Shown here in pieces: positions 1 through 11,799 of a DNA stretch of 64,000 nucleotides. The DNA is taken from positions 2,108,001 to 2,172,000 of the forward strand of contig OZ017752.1 in NCBI GenBank assembly GCA_963969365.1, in the 5' to 3' direction. The DNA comes from Asterochloris sp. CNOR1 (lineage: Eukaryota > Chlorophyta > Trebouxiophyceae > Trebouxiales > Trebouxiaceae). Under the pieces are notes generated by a model. The model saw only the letters and a list, made by a program, of their open reading frames with translations. It was not told the DNA's origin and searched no databases. The first letter of the stretch is position 1. Each line of letters starts with the position of its first letter. Made by a program: the position numbers and the translations under genes.

Positions 1-1
1 G

Positions 2-846
2 TCAACCAAATCGAAAGATCCACCAAGGGCAGGGGGGCTGACTGTCAGCAGGAGCCATGCTTGCCTTCATCAGCAGCTGCATGAGTACCAGGGAGGCGGG
101 CTGTGCTGTGGCCCGCAGCAGTGCAACACGCAGGCACATGATGTGGAAACTATGGTGCAGCTCAGCAACAAAGTGGCGGCTGCCTATCTTGACTTCACGT
201 GGCTTAGCCTGCTGACTTTGCCCCTTGCAAAGGTAGAACAAAGAACGGTACAGGGCCAGCCTTGGGCCGCAGCACAAAGCATCAACATGGCAGCAGGAGG
301 GCATCTCTGGACATCTCTGCTGCAGGCAGGTGCTCCCAGTGCTGTAATGCCTCGCCTCTGCCTGATCAAGTGAAGCAAACAATTTGACGTGGTGGGTGGT
401 GCTGATGGCTTCTGCCACAGTCAGGAGCTTGGCTGTGGGCGCGAAGTTGTGGCCAGTTGCTGCAGACCTGTGCACGCTGAAGCCACGCAGCCATGCCTTA
501 GATGCCGCCACCTGCAGGACAAGGCAGCTGCTTACTGGCTGCAGCTGGCTCTTTGGTGACAGTGCTTCCCTGCACACCCAGAGCTGCCCAGAGGACATCA
601 GGCCAGGCCTATGATCAGCAAGTCACAACAGGGCTGCCAGTCATGCAAACTGCAACTAGTAAAAGCTGGCGCCCACTGGCACCAGCAGCAGGCATCAGAT
701 TCTGCAGTGAGCGCCGCTCTCACCGCATCCTGCTTTTGCTGCAGATGCTGCTCCTGCAGGTGCGCAGCAACCTGCCCATACAGCTGCGACTCAGCCCGCG
801 ACAGCTCTGCCAGCTCCTGGAATGACATTGAGTCAGCTTCAGCCAT
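2..846 (-). CDS. Hypothetical protein, two-exon model
   Basis: I do not recognise this protein. Exon 1 (724-846) starts MAEADSMSFQELAELSRAES and is Gln/Glu-rich, probably helical. It ends at a GTGAGA donor in phase 0. Exon 2 begins at 511 after a CTGCAG acceptor, also phase 0, and stays open to a TGA at 2-4, giving about 210 residues. Exon 2 contains many Cys and His but no zinc-binding spacing that I can name. No signal peptide or membrane segment is visible. A further intron inside exon 2 cannot be excluded, because coding character weakens toward the C terminus. The 3' UTR lies outside the window. Confidence 0.4.
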
Positions 847-2974
847 GACAGGTATGCAAAGGCTTCAGCTGCACTGGTGGTGCCACAGCGTCAGGCATCA
901 GCTTGGCATGCCCTCACCTCAGGAGGCCCCTCAAAACGAGCACTTCCTGGGGTGTACTGGCTTCAAACCACCTGAGAGCCGGAGTCTGCCTTGCAGCAGT
1001 TGCATGACACATTGAGGGCTCAATGGGCTCAAGCCTCTGCCCCCACTTGCCATGAGTCACAACTCTCCCACTTGCCGTGGATCAGGTGCTGTGCACCCTT
1101 CTTGGAAAGGGTGCGCAGCAGGCAAAACAGGCAAGCACGATGTGTGCCACATGACAGCCGCCAGGACAGCCCACCTGCACCAAGCGGGCATGCTCCTCCT
1201 TCGGATCCACTGGGAACGCCCCGCCCAGCCGGCTGGTGCAGGTGACTTGCGGCCCATTGCCCTCGAAAGCTGCACCGCCACCCAGCCCTGACGCGTGTCT
1301 CTTCAAGCCTGCCTGAGTTGGTGAGGGGCTGGGGCCCTGGATGGGCGTGGCTGCTCCAGAGGCTGTGTGCTCTGCCAAACCCTCCAGGTTGCAAGGGAAC
1401 CCAGACGTGCCGCTGCACAGCAGGATGGGGCATTGTTGCTGGCAGCACAAGAGAGCCATGACAACTTCAGCTGTCGTTCAGATCAGACACATTGCAGGGG
1501 GCTAAGCTGGTTGCGTCTGCTGCAGCAGGCTGTCTGTACATGCTGCAGAACTGAGTCTGACACTGCTGAGACACGAATATCGCCGAAGCAGCTGCTGCGA
1601 GGATGTGAAACACCTGCGGGGGCTGGCATCTGAGATGTATGACATGCTGAGGGCATCAGCTGTGGACGGCGTGGTGGATGGCCTGGGCAGCACTGCCTGC
1701 CTTTTTGTGAAGGCCTGCAGCAGCGAAGGCTGTGCCGGCTGCCTCTGCTGCAGGGCTGTCTTGGGAGGGGACAGTGACTGTGGGGGTGAGCCTGCAGGTG
1801 CAGCATACAGCTGGGGCATAAGCAGCTGCAAATGCCAGTTCCCAGGAGGCCATGCAGGAGGGGAGATCACAGCAAAGCTTGGGACGTGAGCTGCTGCAGC
1901 TAGCAGCTCTCACTGAGTCATGCGCACGAAGCAAAGATGGGCAGGGTGAACGTCATGGAAACATGGCACGCAAGACCTGAGGCAGAAGAAGTGAACCATG
2001 GTGTTGGGCAATGTAAATTGCAGCAATGCATGTGCGTGCGGTCACCACATGGGTGAACGGCTGCCCATTTGGTTGCCACCTTTGACAGCCATCACCCACC
2101 CTGCCGCACAGGAGACAAGCTCGACCGCGCCTCTCCGGGGGAGGCCTGGCGGCTGTCAGGCCGCGAGGAGGGATGGAAGGGGGATCGCCGCCCCTGCTTG
2201 CGGCGTTGCTCTGCTCCCTCCTGCACAACTGGCGGTGAGCTGTTCTCCCGACACCCAGTGCCGATGGGAAGACGGGGACCGGACTTGCTGTCAGAGCAGC
2301 TGTGCATGGCTGCAGGGTTGGCTGGCATGCAGGGCAGGGCGTGCTGGCGGCTGCACCCAGCCACTGCCAGCACATGCTGTGCAAGGGTGGCAGCATGCTG
2401 GCCTGACCTCTCAGCACTTGGTGTTGAGGCAGCTGTTGGGCAGGACGCATCGGCATGAAGCCCAATGCAGGCAGCGCAGGCTGTGCAGAGGTCATGTATC
2501 AGGGGATGGCCAGTTGGCTTCACCTGAGCTGCAGCAGGTTTCACGCTACCAGCAAAGTAGCTTGGGTGCCGTGGCCACAACCTGCATGGCAGCAGCACCT
2601 TTCAGGCCAGGGGTGCATGTATGCCTGGGGCTGGAACAAGGTCAGTGCAGCCAGTCAGGCTGCTGGCTGCGGTGCACCATGTGCAGGGTATATGCAGCTC
2701 CATGTGCCCATATCTGCCAGACCGCACAGCTGGTGGTGTCTGAGCCCCTGTTCCTCACGACTTGCTGCAAGAAACCTTGACTGCATGGCTTGCGTTAGCT
2801 CGAGCTGTGTATTCCAGCTGCAGTGCGCACTCAGGACTGCTCCAGCACCTTTGAAAGGTCCTGGGGAGCGTGGCCAGCAGCAAGCCTGCCCTCAAGGCTG
2901 TTGCAAAACATGATGTCCGCTTCTAGCAACACGCCAGCCTGGGGGCACGCTGCCATGACAGAGGCAGCAGGGGC
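847..2974. other. Unresolved region with Ser/Pro-rich exon-like blocks
   Basis: No gene can be modelled securely here. On the minus strand, 1175-1371 looks like an exon of about 65 codons: acceptor GGCAG, donor CAG|GTGGGC, Ser/Thr/Pro/Gly-rich product. A second minus block, about 1612-1711, is bounded by CTGCAG and CGCAG|GTGTTT and encodes another Ser/Pro-rich stretch. A third open minus stretch near 2092-2300 is rich in Ser, Pro and Arg. These could be exons of a disordered protein or a 3' extension of the IQ-motif gene. The opposite strand is also open at 1605-1889, so the coding strand is undecided. A TGTAA motif on the plus strand lies near 2010. Confidence 0.3.
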
Positions 2975-5882
2975 TCACGTGATGCCCTTGCGCTTCAGGG
3001 GGTCCCAAGACAGCGCCAGCAGCAGCCCTGCCCGGCGCTGCAGCTCGCCCTGCCCATGCTTGCCCTGCAGTGAGACTGCCACCAGGACTCGCTCGTCCTC
3101 ATTCACGCTCCTTCTGCAGGGGGCAGCTGCGGGATGCTTGTGGCTTGCAGCAGACTGACTTGCCCAGCCTCAGGGTGGCTGCTGCACTTCGATGGTTGAA
3201 GCAGTTTGTTTGCAACTAGCGATGTTGCAGTTGGGGGATCCAGCTGCACCCCAGGAGGCCTCCATGGCCCTGCAGGACTGGTACAGGCAGCATACGATGC
3301 TGCTGCATGCTAGCAGTGCCACATGCCGGCAACAATACAAACCCTGGGCAGCCGCCTGCCGTCACTGCTACAGACCCGACGCCGGCAGCACTGGTGGGTT
3401 CACAGAGCAGCGGGGTGGGGTAGCGCTCACTGCAGGGAGGGCACAGCAATGCGCTCCATCAGAGTCCCCTCCGTCAGCAGCTCCACAGCATCCCCTGCCT
3501 GGCAGGTTGTGTCCACGCCCAGGGCCCGGATGTGCTCCCGCTGCACCACCGGGGCGGCCGCTCCTGCAGGTGGGTCTGCAGTCAACCCTGCAGGGGGCAT
3601 GCTGTGCAGCGGCAAGGAGACGCCTGGCGAAGCTGCTGAATGCACTGCGCCTTGCTGCTCAAAGCAGGCTGCCCAAGAGAAGGTAGCATGCGATGGCCTC
3701 CGTGACCCTGCAGCAGGTGCACGACCAACCCATATCTTGTCCTGCATGAGCAGGCTCTGGGGCCAGGCCATCCTGCCACACCTCCTGCCCAGGTCCACCC
3801 AGCTCAGCCACTCAGCAGTGAGCACAGCCTGCTCACTTGCCAGGCCGGCCCCGTGAGCCAGGACCATGCTGCAGGCCTCAGCAGGAGGGTCACTCAGCAG
3901 CCAGCACAGCTCACCTGTGAACCCCAGCAGCCCCTTGAGGCAGGCCTGGGCGTGCCCTGCCAAGCCCTGGTCCGTGGAGTAGATGAGGCACCCTGGCAGC
4001 TGGGAGAGCAATGTGCAGCCTTTCATAATAGAAAAGGTAGCTTTTCTGTAAGCTCACCTGTCCACCGCGGCAGCCCTGCGCGCTCCACCCCACCCTGACC
4101 CACCACAAAGAGGCTGCCCGGCCCCTCCTCAAATGCAAAATGGGTGTGGTGCTCCGGGAAGGTGGTCCACAGGTGGCGCCGTGCCTCCGCGCGCGCTGCA
4201 TCCGCCTCTGCAGCGGGGAGCTGCTGCAGCTTGCGCAGCTTCTCCCCCAGGTTCTGCCGGTGCAGCAGCAGCTGCAGGTCGGTCACGGGCAGGCACAGGC
4301 GGTCCCCCGGCTGCATGCCCGCGATCATGAGGGCCTGGACGTGCACCGCGTGGAGCATGCGCAGGCGTTCGCGCAGCGTGTCTGCACCAGGGGGGGGAGA
4401 GCTTGCCAGCAGGGTGATTTGGCCCAAGGCCAAACTGGACAGCAAGCGGACTCCCCGGGCAAGTCGCGTCACACTGTGTCAATTGCTAGGTGGCGCAGGC
4501 CCTGCTTGCTCGGTTCTCCTGGACAAACAAGATGCTCCAAGTGCAGCCCTGGGCTGCCCAGATGAAGGGCAGGTAAGGCCAGAGCTGCCCAGGTGCTGCC
4601 CAAGTATGGCGCACTCACATGCGCGCCAGCAGCGCTGAATGGCAATGGCAGCCCTCCTCAACAGCAGGCGTGTGCAGGGCTGAATGCGCCTGCGTACCCG
4701 CACCGCCCGCCAGCAGGCCTGGATCCTCACAGCGGCTGCGATAGGCATCAGGCTCTCCTGCACATCGCGCTTGCCATGTTGACGAGTGCCTCCCGCAAAG
4801 TGCAATCTGTGCTGTGGCAGGGGCAGGTCGTGCTGCATACCACTGCATCGGCAGATAGCGTCCTGCCCATGAAGGAAGTGCCACAGCAGCATGGGCAGTG
4901 AAGGCTTCAAGATCTCAGGAAGCACCTCCAGCCAAGGCTGAAGTGTGACCCTGTCCCCGCCAACATTCCTGTTCCAGTCCGCAACTGCATCGGCCAGGTC
5001 CTCCATCAGCATCCTCGCAGCTGGCACCACCACAGCTACGACAGCAGCGACCTGCATGTAGGGTCAGGGATGTGAGAGATCAAGGTCAGGCCCAGCACTC
5101 TACACTCAGAGGTAGCTAAATGCTGTGCATGTGAGTGGTGTCCGTGCCCTCGTCATCAGAATGCTGATAGAAGGCACCCACCGGATCAGGGCTCTGCATC
5201 TTGGCCATGAAGCAGTCCCGAGCAGAGACAGCGCAGCCGCGTCGCCGCAGCAGTCTGAGTGCCTGTCCCTGCTGGGCATTGCGGGGCCGCCACACCACTC
5301 CAGGGGCTGGCCTGTGCCCTGTCCTGTGCCGCCTGTGATGTCCTCGGCGCACCAGCAGGCCTGCAGCACGTGTGATGACAGGGATCAGACCTGCTTCCTC
5401 TCTGGTGAACAGGCATGCCCCATGGTCATACACAATTCAGCAGGCCCCTGGAAGAGCTCCGAGGGTCACAGCTCTGAGCTTTGGCACATGTGCAAGCTGT
5501 GCCCCACCTGGTGGGTTGGATGGCCACTCAAAGGCCTGCAGTGCATCCCCATCTGGCGATGCATCTGCAGCCATGCCAAGAGGTTGAGGCCATGTTGGCA
5601 GCACTGCTCACCATGAGGTGCAAAAATGACAGGGAGCAGACCTGCTCCAGGAGGGCGCAGCTGCACAAAGCTGACGCGATGGGCAGCTGGAGGCAGCTCC
5701 AGCTTGGCCAGGATGTGAGCCTCACGCAGGACCTGCTGCACCATCTGCTGCAGAGCTCCAGCAGGCTTTCCCTCTGGCAGGAAGGCGACTGTTGCAGCCA
5801 ATGAGGCTGCTGTGGGCCCCGCATCAGCCTTCATTGGTGTGTTTATCAGCTCAACAGTGGCTGTCACATAGGTCGAGCTCAT
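2975..5882 (-). CDS. IQ-motif protein of unknown function
   Basis: Six exons fit with continuous phase: 5612-5882, 5182-5390, 4619-5051, 4058-4381, 3431-4019 and 2975-3113. They give about 654 residues. The product opens MSSTYVTATVELINTPMKAD. Exon 2 is strongly basic (His/Arg-rich). Exon 3 contains an IQ calmodulin-binding motif, IQACWRAVRVRRR, and a weaker partner, AIAIQRCWRA. IQ motifs bind calmodulin or EF-hand light chains. The rest is Leu-rich and helical-looking with no recognised domain. The last TGA overlaps a possible donor (AC|GTGAGC), so the C terminus could extend further left. The gene is head-to-head with the UIEF-like gene. A ciliary role is possible given dynein and BBS3 nearby, but nothing in the sequence shows it. 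Confidence 0.6.
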
Positions 5883-6257
5883 GACCTATTGTACCCAGGT
5901 TCCGCTGATCTACAATATCGCGGGCAGCATGCACCAGGCATGTAGAGCCTGAATATTGACCAGAAGTCTCCTTGACTTCAGTTCTCGCTGTGGAGGACAA
6001 CAGTCTTGTAGCAGGCTGCCCCTCAGTTCCTTAGGATGGAGGGGGAGCCCTCAAAGGTGATTCACCAGCAAACAGGAGATCTTTGCAGTGGGAAGACTGT
6101 CCTCTAGCCCTCTGACTGGCCGGCCCTCTGCAAAGCCTGCTTGTATGCGCCCTGCGGGAAGGCAGGTGCATCCTGCAGTAAGAAGCAGTCCTGCAGGCAC
6201 ACCTTGCTCAATCTCAGCCCTGCATCCCCCCTGCAGCAGGTGCCACGGGGCATCAAC
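5883..6257. promoter_or_regulatory. Shared spacer between divergent IQ and UIEF-like genes
   Basis: This 375-bp spacer separates two start codons facing away from each other, so it should hold both promoters and both 5' UTRs. No convincing TATA box or repeated motif is seen. An upstream non-coding exon of the plus-strand gene is possible. Confidence 0.5.
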
Positions 6258-8654
6258 ATGTCCCTGGACGACCTGATCAAGGAGCAGCGGCAGAGCCAGC
6301 CCCAGCACCGGCGAGGCCAGGGGCGTGGCTTTGGCGTGCAGGTGCTTGCCACTTTCTGCTGGCAGCTTGCATGTACCCTTGCCTTTGACATGTGGTGATG
6401 CCTGGTCTCATGCTTCCCCAGGCCACATCAGATTGCAGAAACAATATGCTGCACGCCTTGAGCTTTGTTGCTGACCTTCACAGGCAGCAGGGTGAGGGGG
6501 CGACACTGTGTTTCACTGCTGTGCCGTGACGCACTGCAGGGAGGCGGCGTTCACAAACAGCAGAGCTCGGGGCGGGGGCCTGGTGGGTTCCAGAGGGGCC
6601 GGGGAAGCCAAGGTCTCCAGCTGCGCGGCCGCGGCCGTGGGACTCGTGGCGGCTTCAGCGGCAGCGGTCGCGGCATGGGGGGATACCAGGATAGATATGG
6701 TGGCCCGATGCCCCCTGGCAGCTTCCAGCAACAGCAGTCGCAGCAGGCCAACCTCCGGCGGCAGGTGGGGCCGCCTGCGTAGCCATGTTGGGCTTCCTCA
6801 GTGAGCAGTGCAGGTGACTGCGGCTGCTCTGTCCATGCTTGAGTGCCTGGTGCCAGCTAGGTGCCCCCTCAAGAGGCAGTGCTGGGGCTGCATGGCCAGG
6901 GTGGGCGCCCAATTCTGCGGGACACCCCTCAGTCGCTTCGCAAAGCACCACTTGCATGGTCGAGATGCTTTGAGGCTTGCTTAGTGATATCAGGCGTGCG
7001 CTTACCGATCATTGACTAGAGACTGTCAACCTGTCTGGAGGCTCAAGCCTGCTTTTCTCACCTGCAGTATCAAAAGTGCTTCAGGGATGAGGAGACAGGC
7101 AACGTTGTCTTTCAGTACATGCGGTCACAGTTGGTCACGGTGAGTTTGTGCTTTGCTTTGCAGCTGGATTGATGCTGTCCTTCTCGGTGCCTTCTGCCAG
7201 CAGATTGATGTTCGTCTCTCCTACAGGTCACACCTTCAGGCGATGTTATCCTTAGCGCAGCAGACATGGAGAACGATCAAAGAACGTTTAGAAATGTGAG
7301 CATTCCACACTGTGCAGTGTGCTGTGCACTCTTCATCAAGGTTGTGCATCTATCACTTGTTTGTGTATCTGTCACTTGTTTGGCATGGTGTCTGCCTTTG
7401 ACCAAGAATGCCAGGCACGATCAGCAGGCGGCCAGCCAGGCTTGCTGCCTGATGCAACAACATGCGCTGCAGTGGAATGCATGGCCATGCTGCGTATGTA
7501 CTGCATGAGCCTGAGAAGGCTCAGCTGCCATCCGCACCATCTATCAGCTGTGGGTGTACCTAAGCCCCGACTGGCCAACAACTGAGCGATTTGTCCCCTG
7601 GCGCTGCAGCATGGCACCCTCAACTCCTTCAACGATGCGCTGAAGTGTCTAGGCATCCAGGTGAAGGCTGCTGAGGATGCAGACGTGTCTGAGGGGGACT
7701 GGAGTGTACTGGATGGCAAGACGCTGGTGCGGTACAGGGACGGCCTGGTAAGTGCCTGTGAACTGTGCTGGCTTTGCACTTGCAGAAGGGCGCCTGTTTG
7801 GAGCCAGTTTGTCCTTTGAACCAGGAGCCAAAATTGCCGTCAGGGGCTCTTCTACTGTGCCTGCTGCTCAGCCAATGCAGGAGCCAGCTGCAGTAATTGT
7901 GTACTGCATTGCCAAGACATATTTCAGCCTGGCCTCTACATTGGCCCTCATGCTGTCAGTTTTGGTTGGGCTGCAGTTAGCATGAGCCTCTGGCCGTTGC
8001 CTCATGTGGTGGCATTCAGAACCTGCTTGGCTCACTGCTCTTTGTGCGTTGCTGCAGGTCTTGGCTGCAAAGGGCGTGCAGCATGAGGCGCGTGGCGAGA
8101 TGCTGCTGTCTTACATGACGGGGAAGCCCAGCGCCCTTGCAGCACAGGCAGCCTCCACAGCAGCAGGTGAGTCCTGTTTGGCCCCTCCCTGTGGCGTGAG
8201 GCTACATGCTTGGTCTAGAAAGCTTGTTCATGTCAACCCTGGCTGTCTGCCTGCAGCTGCACGCTGTTTGATGCTATAGCAGTTTGCCTGCAAACAGCCA
8301 TTCTCGCCCCTGTTCAAATTATACAGTTGCTGCCATTACCAAACTCTTATGTTCAGGCAGCTTTCCTAATGTCCCTGCTGCCCTTCTGCAAGCACCTGTC
8401 AACTAGTGCAGGTCAATGCAACTTTTGACATTGCCGCTCTGCTGCCTGCAGCAATCCATGCTGGCGTGCTGCCCATGTCTGCAATGGGCGCTGGAGGCGG
8501 CTTCTTTCCCGGCGGCTTTGGCATGCAGGGGAACAATAGCTTTGATGGAGGCTTTGACGGTGGCTTTGGCATGGGACAGGGCTACGGTGGCCGCCAGTTT
8601 CAGCCAATCCCAGACTCTGTCAGGCGGGCGCGAGCCCAAGGACGCTACTACTGA
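6258..8654 (+). CDS. UAP56-interacting export factor (UIEF/UIF-like)
   Basis: Predicted mRNA-export adaptor that recruits the DEAD-box helicase UAP56 to nuclear transcripts. Exons 6258-6341, 6540-6764, 7068-7139, 7227-7295, 7610-7747, 8058-8166 and 8407-8654 join in phase to about 314 residues. The N terminus MSLDDLIKEQRQ is a classic UAP56-binding motif. Residues about 29-103 are an Arg/Gly-rich RNA-binding tract. A central block (TPSGDVILSAAD, then NSFNDALKCLG and GDWSVLDGKTLVRYRDG) resembles the conserved middle domain of plant UIEF1/UIEF2 as I recall it. The C terminus is Gly/Phe-rich, ending QFQPIPDSVRRARAQGRYY. The seventh acceptor is CTAG rather than CAG, chosen because it alone keeps phase. 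Confidence 0.8.
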
Positions 8655-8686
8655 CCCCAGTTGGCCGGCCTAGTTGCCCCCCGCAA

Positions 8687-8691
8687 TGTAA
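8687..8691 (+). terminator. TGTAA polyadenylation signal of UIEF-like gene
   Basis: TGTAA, the standard green-algal polyadenylation element, lies 33 bases after the stop. It implies a very short 3' UTR. The convergent ARL6 gene ends only about 110 bases further on. Confidence 0.6.
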
Positions 8692-8799
8692 TGAGTGTCT
8701 GGTGATTGCTGCCTGCGAAAGCCAAAACCTAAAGTCAATAAAAGCATGCACATGAGTGCATGCCCCCAGCTGATTGCTTGAGTGCTGACTGTGTCTCCT

Positions 8800-9889
8800 T
8801 CATATCTGCAACTGCCGCTGCAATGCCTGTGCCAGCCACTCCATGCCATTGTCCAAACCCTGCCCAAGGACTGCATTGCTGGAAGTTATTTGCCAGGGCT
8901 TGTCTTTGATGCTGTCCAGCTGGAGAGCCTGCGCGACCTCGGATGCTGTCAGGGCTGTTGGCAGGTCCTGCTTGTTCGCAAACACCAGCAGGGGTGCAGA
9001 GGCTGCCAGCTGCTTGTTGGCTAGAAGGCTGTCAAGTTCGTCCTTGACGACCACCCTACAATGGGCAGGGCAATGCACGGTCACTTGTGCCTGCTTCAGA
9101 CAAGAGAGGCAGACACGACGTGCTGAGCAGCATTGCAGGATGTTGCAGGCATCTACTCTGCACTCACACTCAGCAGGACACCATTCCTGGCTTTGCCTCC
9201 AGCAGACCGGGGTGTAACAGCATCTGTGACAGGCACTGCGCATGATTTGAGGGCAACCCCCTCTAGCTGTCACAGCGTGCCCGGGTAAGGTTCCATCTGC
9301 TGCTAACTAGGCATTGTTGCGTTGCAAGCACAGGCCTGCTGCTCAGGTATGTGGGAATTGAGAGCAATAGAGTGAGCCTCACATGCGGAGTTTGTCTGCA
9401 GCGTCTACCACAAAAATGACTGCCTGTGCCTGCTGGTAATACTGCTCCCACAGGCTGCGGTACTTGCCAGCGCCTGACATGTCGAAGACTGTGAGATTGA
9501 AGCCCCTGCGGCAGGGGTACTATCAGTGCAAGCCAGCAGTGCCAGGGCTGGGGGAGTTGGGCAGGGCAAGCCTTACTTGCTTCTGATCTCCTCCACGGAA
9601 AAGCCCACAGTTGGCGCCAGCTCTGCTGCTTGGGCACGCCGAGGCTGCAGCAGGCAATGAGGATGTGTGGGTGAATGGTGCCCCGTGTGCAGGCACACCA
9701 CTGGAAGCGCACCTTGAGATGCTCCAAGATGGTGCTCTTGCCACTGTTGTCGAGGCCCACAATGAGCACATTCAACTGCAAACAGATGGGGACAATGTGG
9801 TTCCTACATGCCTTCGCCACTGAAGAAGTTTGGCTTACCTTGCGGCCTCCCAGTCCAAATGCATCCAGTAAGGTCTGCCACAGCCCCAT
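8800..9889 (-). CDS. ARL6: ARL6 / BBS3 small GTPase
   Basis: Arf-like GTPase that recruits the BBSome coat to membranes for ciliary cargo traffic. Exons 9839-9889, 9713-9775, 9577-9620, 9383-9505 and 8800-9055 join in phase to about 178 residues; human ARL6 has 186. The start [17 protein letters not shown] matches the family amphipathic helix. The P-loop is GLDNSGKS, switch I contains [11 protein letters not shown], switch II is [17 protein letters not shown], and the guanine-specificity motif is FANKQDL. The [11 protein letters not shown] segment near the C terminus is typical of ARL6. Switch II has Ala where human ARL6 has the catalytic Gln. As I recall, Chlamydomonas BBS3 also has Ala there, so this is probably an algal feature. 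The gene is head-to-head with plastid L24. Confidence 0.93.
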
Positions 9890-10081
9890 GTCGGTCTACA
9901 TTCTCAGATCATGCAATGGGTATGAGGCAACTCCGGGCTTTCAGGGGTGCATGGCCTGCAGTCCCAGGTGCGCCATGATGGAGCTATACCGCAGCCAGCG
10001 GCGGGCAGACCTGACCTATCAAGCAAACAACTGTCCAGGACAGCATTGCGCGAGGTCTGCGTCAGGAAAGTTTCAGAGTTC
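9890..10081. promoter_or_regulatory. Shared spacer between ARL6 and plastid L24
   Basis: Only 192 bp separate the two opposing start codons, so the promoters must overlap or be shared. No specific motif, such as an X-box for RFX factors, was recognised by eye. Confidence 0.5.
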
Positions 10082-11639
10082 ATGCAGGGCATGCTGGCAG
10101 GCCCCCAGCTGGGGCACAGCAGCTTCCTGGGCAGGCGGCCTCTCTTCGTCACCCCTAGCCTTAGAGTAAGCTCCTCAGACTGTTGTGAAGCTGTGGCTGA
10201 TGACGATCGAAGACTGACTCATGTTTGTGTGCTCTGCAGCCCACACCATCATGTACTCACATCATGGCCGCAGACATTGTGAGTCTGACAGCCAGCTGGC
10301 CCCAGTCTGTGCTGGACTGGCAGCATGACAAAATCCTGGTGCAACACTCCCATTGATGTATACCCCGCTGCTGCATCTTGCTGCACCAGGGTTGCACACA
10401 GCACAGCACTGGCAGTCTGATTCCCTGCAGCCACTCTAGCTAAGCGTCCTACTCAATTGCACTTCAGGGTCCTGGCAAGAAGTGGGAGCACTATCCCCTA
10501 AATAAAAATGGCAAGCCCATCAGGCAGCCCATGCCAGTGTACACTGGCGACACAGTGCAGGTCATCGCCGGCTCAGATAGAAATAAAGTTGGCGAAGTCA
10601 TTTCCGTGAGCGCAGATTGCACCTGCAATGGCGAGTGAAGCGTGCTGCCCAGTGTTGGCAGAGTGCGGAGCACCATGGGCCCCTGCTGGCCTCAATTGCT
10701 AAGTTCCACACAGCGTATATCACAGGCATTGCAGTGTTGCCTGTGATTGCCACAGCCCCTGCAGCTATGAGGGACTGGGACGAGCCTCAGGCTCCTGGCA
10801 CCCGCGAACCTGAAGCATGCCCCTGCTTGAGATGCAGGCACACTAAGGCGCCTCCTTATATCACTGAGGTAGCAGGCTTCAGCTGCAAGTTCAGAAACTG
10901 TCTTAGCACTTAGGCCTGGAGCAAGCGTCACTGCCTGGGCTGCCGGCTGCAATGCCAGAGGTTTCTGCAGGCGTTGCCAGACGTGGTGCAGGCTCGTGCT
11001 GCACTCCTCAGTGCCGAGGAGCTTGTGTTGGCCTGCAGGTTGCCATCACAACCAGGGCAGGCAATGCTCAAGCTGCAGGCATCAATGCTGAGCCAGCTGC
11101 GGTGCGCTGCAGGTTCTTCCAAAGACAGGGCAGGTGGTGGTGGCTGGCATCAACATCAAAGTGCGGCATATCAAGCCGAAGGCAGAAGGGGAGAGCGGGC
11201 AGATCACAGAGAGGGAGTCCCCCATCCATCACTCAAATGTGATGCTGTACTCAAAGCAGAACAAGACCAGGAGCCGGATAGGGTACAGGTGAGTGTTACA
11301 TTCTGCTGGTTGGCGGCGGCTGCTCTGCTGTTGATGTTAGAGTGCAGCAGAAGCGATAGGCTCATCTTGTTGCCTGTGAGTTTTGTGTCGCCACACGCAG
11401 TCATCTGCTCAAAAGCAGCTTGACTTTGCCATGTGCACAACGCTTGTTGCTTGCATCCTGCTGACCCATCATTCAATCATGCAGCCTTGCATTGGCATTG
11501 GCCTCTGGACTTGCCGTGCCCACTGAAAGCCCTCGACCCCTGCTGCAGAGTAAAGGAGGATGGCACAAAGGTCCGGTACTTCAGAAAGACTGGGGAGGAG
11601 CTGCCCACATCCAAGGATGTGAAGCCCAGCAAGCAATGA
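10082..11639 (+). CDS. RPL24: Plastid 50S ribosomal protein L24 (uL24c), nuclear-encoded
   Basis: Component of the chloroplast large ribosomal subunit, an early assembly protein binding 23S rRNA. Exons 10082-10165, 10240-10278, 10468-10605, 11113-11288 and 11549-11639 join in phase to about 175 residues. The first 35 or so residues, MQGMLAGPQLGHSSFLGRRP onward, are Ser/Arg/Pro-bearing without acids and fit a plastid transit peptide. The KOW domain follows: GDTVQVIAGSDRNKVGEV, then TGQVVVAGINIKVRHIKP. The bacterial/plastid hallmark ESPIHHSNVMLYS comes next, and a Lys-rich tail, TSKDVKPSKQ, closes it. Intron 3 is long (507 bp) and contains nothing recognisable. Confidence 0.92.
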
Positions 11640-11647
11640 ATGGCCTC

Positions 11648-11652
11648 TGTAA
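11648..11652 (+). terminator. TGTAA signal just after L24 stop
   Basis: TGTAA lies only nine bases past the L24 stop codon. If used, the 3' UTR would be unusually short. The next start codon on the same strand is at 11800. Confidence 0.4.
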
Positions 11653-11799
11653 TTCCTTGCTGGCTCAGACTGAGCTGCTCACCATAGAAGGGCAATCAAT
11701 GGAAAAGCATTGTATTGCCAGCTTTTCAAAGCAGTCACAACTTCAGCTCTCCGATAAACTTACGCCTTCTACTCCCAGTCAAGCTCCCGATACATCACA

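Noticed and set aside
1998-2780. Plus-strand open frame of 260 codons
   Set aside because: Cys/Gln/Ala-rich composition typical of shadow frames here; no domain, no splice support, and the opposite strand is equally open.
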